Positions 29,085-33,271 of a stretch of DNA of 33,271 bases are shown here, one piece after another. A model generated the notes under the pieces. The model was not told the origin of the DNA. It was given only the letters and a program-made list of their open reading frames with translations, and ran no database searches. Origin of the DNA: Minisyncoccota bacterium (GTDB lineage Bacteria; Patescibacteriota; Minisyncoccia; Minisyncoccales; JAQTPW01); the NCBI GenBank assembly GCA_028712565.1, contig JAQTPW010000001.1:141114-174384 (forward strand), written 5' to 3'. The stretch's first letter is position 1, and every line of letters begins with the position of its first letter. A program made the position numbers and the translations under genes.

Positions 29085-29687
29085 CTAGCTCTTTAAAGAT
29101 TGTGATATCTCAACTAAATTTAAACCTAAAACTAACCCACAGCATGCGGCGGCTGCGGCTGCATAAATATTTTCTTTTGAAAACTCCCCTTCTAACCACA
29201 TTGGAACTATATTTCCCTTATAATTGATTTTAAAATTCACGCCGCCATTCTGGTTTATGTCGCTAACATGAAAATCCGCCATTTCTGAAAACCCAAAAGT
29301 TATTACGTTTGCACTGGTTTCTTTTTTTATAGCCCTTGCCGTTTCATCGTCAAAATTCAAAATCAGATAACCTTGAGAAGGCAAAACTTTAGAAATTTCC
29401 CTTGCGAAACTTAATTTTTCTTCTTCGCCCGAAAATAAAATTGATTCTTTGGGAATAAGACCTGCATTTGTTACAACTAAAATCGGTAAAGAAGATTTTT
29501 TTACAAAAAAACTGAAGTTTTCCAAATCTTTTTTATCTTCAGAATAAACCAAGACATCTTTCCCGATTTTAAAATGCGGCTTTAAAACCTGAAAGGTCGC
29601 CAATACTCCTTTTTCTTTTCCTTCTCCAGCCAAAATTATTGTCCGGGGTTTATTTAAAACAAAATTTATTTTTTCAATAATTTTCAT
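29085..29687 (-). CDS. Mur-ligase-like protein, short: central domain only, no P-loop
   Basis: 200 residues resembling only the central domain of MurE/MurF ligases. PILVVTNAG, YLILNFDDETARAIKK (the usual N-x-DD near the ATPase site), NVITFGFSEMADFHVSDI and GEFSKENIYAAAAAACCGLVLGLNLVEI match the order of central-domain motifs. Where a GTNGKTT P-loop should sit, only LAGEGKEKGV is present. The whole C-terminal domain is absent, as the protein ends at KS. It begins with a 4-nt ATGA overlap with ftsI and occupies the place where a murE or murF would be expected. It may be a decayed ligase, or a non-ATP-binding family member retained for another role. Catalytic activity seems unlikely. Confidence 0.7.
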   Translation of the reverse strand: MKIIEKINFVLNKPRTIILAGEGKEKGVLATFQVLKPHFKIGKDVLVYSEDKKDLENFSFFVKKSSLPILVVTNAGLIPKESILFSGEEEKLSFAREISKVLPSQGYLILNFDDETARAIKKETSANVITFGFSEMADFHVSDINQNGGVNFKINYKGNIVPMWLEGEFSKENIYAAAAAACCGLVLGLNLVEISQSLKS

Positions 29688-31369
29688 ACATTATAATCAG
29701 GCGGTATTTGCCAATAATTTATTATGAATTTTGCCAATTCCTGGAAAATTGGAACCGCAGAATATTCAGCGGTTTTGGTATTGGGATTGTCCAATTTTAT
29801 TAGAATTAAAAACTTTGGCCCGAATGCCGGCGCATAACCTATAAATGTTTGAACGGTCTTATCAGAATAACCGGATTTATCAATTCCCAGGGCCGAAAAC
29901 GGAATTTGGGCAGTCCCGGTTTTTCCGGCAATATGATAACCTGGAATCTTTGCGGCTTTCCCATAGCCATTATCAACAACGCTAACTAGCATAGCTGTTA
30001 CTTGAGATGCAGTCATCTGAGAAATAACCTGTTCTGAAATCTCAGGCGTTGTCACAATTTCCGTGCCGTTTTCAACCTTTTTATCGACCACATAGGGTTT
30101 TACCAATTTTCCTCCGTTTGCTATTGCGCAAAAAGCGCGGCACAGCTGGATTGGAGTCATGGCAATTCCCTGCCCGAAAGAACAAGTCGCAAAATTTATT
30201 TCATAACCTTTTAAAAGTTCCTTATTTTCCGAATATTTTTCCGGCAAATCTATGCCGGTTTTTTCCAAAAATCCGAATTTTTCAATATAACTTAAAAATA
30301 CATCGTGGGGAATCAGCTTTTCCGCAAAAACAGCCCCAGTGTTGATTGATTTTTCCAAAACTTCAGTCATTGTCCGCTTTCCCCAAACCCGGTTGTCATA
30401 ATTTGAAATGATATATCCGCCGATTTTCAGCTTGCCCTCGTCAACATAAGTTGTTTGGGGAGTTATTTTTCCTTCTTCGAGGGCAGCTGCCATGGTAATG
30501 GGTTTGAAAGTCGAACCGGGCTCAAAAACTTTTTGAGTTGCCGAATTCTGGAAAATTTCCAAACTTTCATTTGCATATTCTGAATATTTATTAGGGTCAA
30601 AATCAGGAAAATTCGCCAAAGCAATCATTTTTCCAGAAACAGGGTCCATTACTATTATTTGCCCCGATGAAAAATTAAAAACTTCCTTTTTTTCTTTTAA
30701 AAGCTTTTCCGCCATAAACTGAATGTTATAATCCAAAGTCAAAACAAGATTTGCCCCTTTATTATCTTCTGCTTCAAGATCAGGAAAAAAATATCCCAAA
30801 GGCCCTTTTTCTTTTTGCAGCAATTTTTCCTTACCTTTTAAAATGTCATTGTAATATCCCTCCAATCCGTACTGTCCTTCCGAATTTGCATCTACAAATC
30901 CCAAAATATGGGACGCAAAGTTTCCTTGCGGATAACTTCTCTGGCGTTCCTGCCCTAAATAAATTCCTGATATTGCCAATTCTTTCAGTTTTTCAATTTC
31001 AGAATTTTCTAATTTTTCCTTCAGTAAAACAAAAAAAGTATCTTCTTTTTTTAATTTTTCCAAAATCAGATTTTCTTTTATATTAAGAATTTCGCTCAAG
31101 TTTTTTGCCGTTGTCGTGCAGTCAGTGATTTCCGATGGGGATGCATAAACAAAAGTTGAATTTTTATTTATTGCGATTGAAAAAGCATTTTCGCTAAGAG
31201 AAATAGTGCCCCGCTCTCCAAAAGATTCTTCAAAGATATTCTGCTGGCCTTGCGCCATTGCCTTCCAATATAATCTGTTCACAATCTGAACATAAATTAA
31301 GCGACTGAGAATAGCCGCTAAAGTTATAAATACAAAAATTAAAACCAAGTTAGATCTCCACCCCTTCAT
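29684..31369 (-). CDS. ftsI: Penicillin-binding protein 2/3-type transpeptidase
   Basis: 561 residues. One N-terminal transmembrane span (LVLIFVFITLAAILSRLIYVQIV, 8-30) is followed by the PBP dimerization region (about 35-200) and a transpeptidase domain. The active-site serine is in STFK (286-289), SIN is at 341-343 and KTG at 483-485, all three class B PBP motifs. GERGTISLSENAFSIAIN is the usual GxI/RG-type dimerization start. There is no PASTA tail. It cross-links peptidoglycan peptides at the septum. The gene sits in the standard mraZ-rsmH-ftsL-ftsI order. FtsW and the downstream mur genes are not next to it, where a short Mur-like gene follows with a 4-nt overlap. Confidence 0.95.
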   Translation of the reverse strand: MKGWRSNLVLIFVFITLAAILSRLIYVQIVNRLYWKAMAQGQQNIFEESFGERGTISLSENAFSIAINKNSTFVYASPSEITDCTTTAKNLSEILNIKENLILEKLKKEDTFFVLLKEKLENSEIEKLKELAISGIYLGQERQRSYPQGNFASHILGFVDANSEGQYGLEGYYNDILKGKEKLLQKEKGPLGYFFPDLEAEDNKGANLVLTLDYNIQFMAEKLLKEKKEVFNFSSGQIIVMDPVSGKMIALANFPDFDPNKYSEYANESLEIFQNSATQKVFEPGSTFKPITMAAALEEGKITPQTTYVDEGKLKIGGYIISNYDNRVWGKRTMTEVLEKSINTGAVFAEKLIPHDVFLSYIEKFGFLEKTGIDLPEKYSENKELLKGYEINFATCSFGQGIAMTPIQLCRAFCAIANGGKLVKPYVVDKKVENGTEIVTTPEISEQVISQMTASQVTAMLVSVVDNGYGKAAKIPGYHIAGKTGTAQIPFSALGIDKSGYSDKTVQTFIGYAPAFGPKFLILIKLDNPNTKTAEYSAVPIFQELAKFIINYWQIPPDYNV

Positions 31370-31372
31370 ATG

Positions 31373-31744
31373 TTATTGTTTTGCGGTAGCTACAGGATTT
31401 TCTGAAATTTGAATATAGCTGATTTGATTAATTTTTTCTAATTTTAACTCGCCGATTAAATTTTCTACATTATATAAAGACCCGACTCCTGCCAAATTTC
31501 CTTCTAGCTCCTCTTTTTCCTGATTCAGTTTTTCGATTCTCTTTTGGTAGTTTTGCAGAAGATAAGTTTGAGAAATCAGATTATTAATCTGGAAAACATA
31601 AAAAATTAAAAGAGAAACTATCAATAATGAAAAAAATGCCCAGAAAAATCTAAAATTGAATTTAAATTCTGCCTCGGAAGCAATCGGAAAGGGCAAAGTT
31701 AGGGTTCTGTTATGGTTTATTATATTTTTTTTGTAATTTCTCAT
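31373..31744 (-). CDS. ftsL: FtsL-like cell division protein
   Basis: 123 residues with a basic N-terminus, one membrane span (FWAFFSLLIVSLLIFYVFQI, ~34-53) and a leucine/glutamate-rich coiled coil (YLLQNYQKRIEKLNQEKEELEGNLAG), followed by a short C-terminal tail (IQISENPVATAKQ). That is the FtsL/DivIC bitopic form. FtsL diverges too much to be recognised by sequence alone. I assign it by position between rsmH and ftsI, size and topology. It should bridge the divisome subunits with FtsB/DivIC. The stop is 3 nt before ftsI, so translation is close-coupled. The name is inference from synteny. Confidence 0.8.
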   Translation of the reverse strand: MRNYKKNIINHNRTLTLPFPIASEAEFKFNFRFFWAFFSLLIVSLLIFYVFQINNLISQTYLLQNYQKRIEKLNQEKEELEGNLAGVGSLYNVENLIGELKLEKINQISYIQISENPVATAKQ

Positions 31745-31749
31745 ATCGG

Positions 31750-32634
31750 TTATATTTTTTCAGCCGCCCTTAGTTTGGCAGACCTTGCCCGGTTATTTCG
31801 GGCGACCTCACAATAAGCTGGCTGAATTGGCTTTTTAGTTAAAATTTTTATTAATCCGTTTTTTCCATTTTCTTCCAGAAAATTTTTTATAATTTTATCC
31901 TCCAGCGAATGGAATGAAATTATGGCGAGCTTCCCTTTTGGCTCCAAAACTTCAATTGAAGCTGGTAAAAATTTCTTCAAATTATTTAATTCATCATTTA
32001 CTGCAATCCTTATTGCCTGGAAAGTTTTTGTCGCAAAATGAATTTTTCTGTGCTGATACCATGCGGGAGTCGCTCTTTTTATAATTTCTACTAATTGAAA
32101 TGTACTTTTTATTGGCTTTACCCTTCTAATTTCAATAATTTCTTTTGCAATTTTTTCGGAAAATTGCTCCTCGCCGCATTCCCTTAAGATTTTCTCAATG
32201 TCTATTTCCGAAGAATAATTTAATATTTTTTCTGCCGTATTCGGATTTTCAGGACTATACCTCATGTCAAGCGGCTCGTTTTTCAAAAAACTGAATCCCC
32301 TCTTTCCTTCTTCCAAATGCCAGCTGGAGAATCCGAGATCAACTAATATTCCCGATATATTTTTAAATTTATTTTCTTTTAAAATAACTTTTAAATTTGC
32401 AAAATTATTGGAAACAAGAATTATTCTCTTTTTATAATCTGAAAAGGTGTTTTTTAAATTTTCAATTTGCCTTGGATCCCAGTCTATCCCCAATACTTTT
32501 CCATCTGGAAAAGTTTTTTCAAGAATTAATTTGGCATGGCCTCCTTTTCCGATCGTACAATCAACAAAATTTTCGTTGGGTTTTGGGTTAAGAATTTCTA
32601 AAACTTCTTTTTGAAGAACAGGTGTATGAATCAC
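31750..32634 (-). CDS. rsmH: 16S rRNA (cytosine-1402-N4)-methyltransferase
   Basis: 294 residues, typical length. It opens IHTPVLQKEVLEILNPKPNENF and then FVDCTIGKGGHAKLIL (19-34), the SAM-binding GxGGHS-like motif, here KGGHA. GIDWDPRQ, GILVDLGFSSWHLE and RGFSFLKNEPLDMRYSP are RsmH signatures. The end has FATKTFQAIRIAVNDELNNL and AIISFHSLEDKIIKNF. It methylates C1402 in the ribosomal P site using SAM. It lies directly after mraZ in the division cluster. Confidence 0.97.
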   Translation of the reverse strand: MIHTPVLQKEVLEILNPKPNENFVDCTIGKGGHAKLILEKTFPDGKVLGIDWDPRQIENLKNTFSDYKKRIILVSNNFANLKVILKENKFKNISGILVDLGFSSWHLEEGKRGFSFLKNEPLDMRYSPENPNTAEKILNYSSEIDIEKILRECGEEQFSEKIAKEIIEIRRVKPIKSTFQLVEIIKRATPAWYQHRKIHFATKTFQAIRIAVNDELNNLKKFLPASIEVLEPKGKLAIISFHSLEDKIIKNFLEENGKNGLIKILTKKPIQPAYCEVARNNRARSAKLRAAEKI

Positions 32635-32644
32635 GAAATTTATA

Positions 32645-32672
32645 ATTTAGTATTTAGAATTTAGGATTTAGC
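32645..32672. repeat. AT-type heptamer array after mraZ
   Basis: Four units ATTTAGT, ATTTAGA, ATTTAGG and ATTTAGC, just beyond the mraZ stop. Same unit family as 24081-24128. Confidence 0.8.
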
Positions 32673-32673
32673 C

Positions 32674-33105
32674 TTATACTCCTAGCTCTTTTAACCTTTC
32701 TGCGATATCTCCAACTTCTTTTTCAGTTTTTTCCTTATATTCTTTCCATTTGATTTCGTCCCAAATTTCAATTCTGTTATAAACTCCGGCAATAACAACT
32801 TTTTTTGTCAGAAAAGCGTAAACCTTCAAGTAATCAGGAACTAAAATTCTTCCCAAATTATCGATATTAACTTCCATAGCTCCAGTCAGCATAATTCTGG
32901 CAAATCCCCTAGCATCGGCTTGGGATAACGGAAGCTGGCTCAATTTTTTTGCCAAGATTGTCCATTCCTTTGCAGGATATAAAAAAAGGCACTGGTCCAA
33001 TCCTCTGGTAATTACAGCCTTCTTTCCTAAAACATTTCTCAATCGCGGCGGTATTGCTAATCGTTTTTTTTCATCAATTGTATATGAATATTCTCCAATA
33101 AACAT
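32674..33105 (-). CDS. mraZ: Transcriptional regulator MraZ
   Basis: 143 residues with two AbrB-like MraZ repeats. The first opens FIGEYSYTIDEKKRLAIPPRLR, the family start. The second contains MEVNIDNLGRILVPDYLK. The conserved DxKGR-type residues are DEKKR and DNLGR. MraZ binds TGGGN-type direct repeats upstream of its own operon and controls the division cluster. The gene heads the mraZ-rsmH-ftsL-ftsI order. Upstream, TGG repeats at about 10-nt steps (33156-33199) and a promoter (33209-33238) fit autoregulation. Ends KELGV, followed by the heptamer array. Confidence 0.95.
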   Translation of the reverse strand: MFIGEYSYTIDEKKRLAIPPRLRNVLGKKAVITRGLDQCLFLYPAKEWTILAKKLSQLPLSQADARGFARIMLTGAMEVNIDNLGRILVPDYLKVYAFLTKKVVIAGVYNRIEIWDEIKWKEYKEKTEKEVGDIAERLKELGV

Positions 33106-33155
33106 GTTCTTTTAATAAATGGGCGGGGTCTTCGTTACTTCGTTCCTCGAGTTAT

Positions 33156-33199
33156 CCCCAGAAAGTGCCAGTTTTCCCACACTTATCCACAATTCCCCA
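33156..33199 (-). promoter_or_regulatory. MraZ-type operator, overlapping DnaA-box-like sites
   Basis: On the minus strand TGGG, TGGA, TGGG, TGGC and TGGG repeats start at 33199, 33189, 33179, 33170 and 33160, a roughly 10-nt step as in MraZ boxes. Two DnaA-box-like sequences overlap: TTATCCACA (33183-33191) and TTATCCCCA (33152-33160). Confidence 0.75.
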
Positions 33200-33208
33200 T
33201 CTGTCTTC

Positions 33209-33238
33209 ACTTTACCTCATTTTATGGCACCTAGTCAA
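33209..33238 (-). promoter_or_regulatory. Promoter of the mraZ cluster
   Basis: Minus-strand TTGACT (33233-33238) and TAAAGT (33209-33214), spacer 18 nt. The predicted start is near 33202, directly before the TGGG repeats. Confidence 0.6.
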
Positions 33239-33271
33239 CCACAATTAGCCACTATTAGAAATAAGCTTAAA

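Overview
The window looks like a chromosomal piece of a Candidate Phyla Radiation bacterium, most likely a Parcubacteria-type (Patescibacteria) lineage. This is inferred from several things together: low GC, few Shine-Dalgarno sites, short versions of housekeeping proteins, a giant surface protein with cytoplasmic helix-turn-helix repeats and a glycine-rich end, and many heptanucleotide repeats that invade gene ends and even coding sequence. No rRNA is present, so the lineage cannot be fixed from this window alone.

Layout. Positions 1-4233 (minus) hold the 5' 1411 codons of a giant membrane-anchored surface protein that runs off the left edge. It is divergent from a small HTH regulator (4547-4747, plus) that has its own promoter, operator-like inverted repeat and terminator. 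Positions 4827-8627 (minus) are an envelope or glycan cluster: two GT2 glycosyltransferases, a multi-membrane-span TPR protein and a GNAT acetyltransferase. Position 8702-9814 is a Gmad2/GerMN lipoprotein-like protein. Positions 9942-13443 are a cobalamin-riboswitch operon: a small DUF4430 (transcobalamin beta-domain-like) protein and a 906-residue surface protein with two DUF4430-like segments, an alpha/alpha-toroid and a C-terminal anchor. Positions 13866-16222 are an accessory stretch (unknown repeat protein, NADAR protein, COG3323-like protein, GIY-YIG protein, tRNA-Gln) separated by palindromic elements.

Positions 16295-18905 carry two proteins of rRNA-intervening-sequence-type families (four-helix bundle and GxxExxY) on either side of dnaX, then a GtrA protein. 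Positions 19131-23721 contain cysS (plus), a GT4 glycosyltransferase (minus), dnaB (plus, broken by one base) and recR (plus). Positions 23754-26300 (minus) contain rplU, rmuC, a CaCA exchanger and tRNA-Glu. Positions 26321-28818 (minus) contain an unknown protein, a glucan-phosphorylase-like protein without the cofactor lysine, and an unknown 105-residue protein behind a leader with a peptide ORF and an antiterminator/terminator pair. Positions 29085-33105 (minus) are the division and cell-wall cluster mraZ-rsmH-ftsL-ftsI followed by a short Mur-ligase-like protein, behind a promoter with MraZ-type repeats.

Two systems stand out. The first is the B12-controlled surface system. Its architecture (beta-domain plus alpha/alpha toroid) parallels animal intrinsic factor and transcobalamin, and its riboswitch ends in an intrinsic terminator, so a cobalamin capture role is a strong inference. 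The second is the leader at 28865-29033. There a 20-codon peptide ORF ends inside the 5' arm of an 18-bp antiterminator, whose 3' arm is shared with a U-tailed terminator. This is what ribosome-mediated attenuation would look like.
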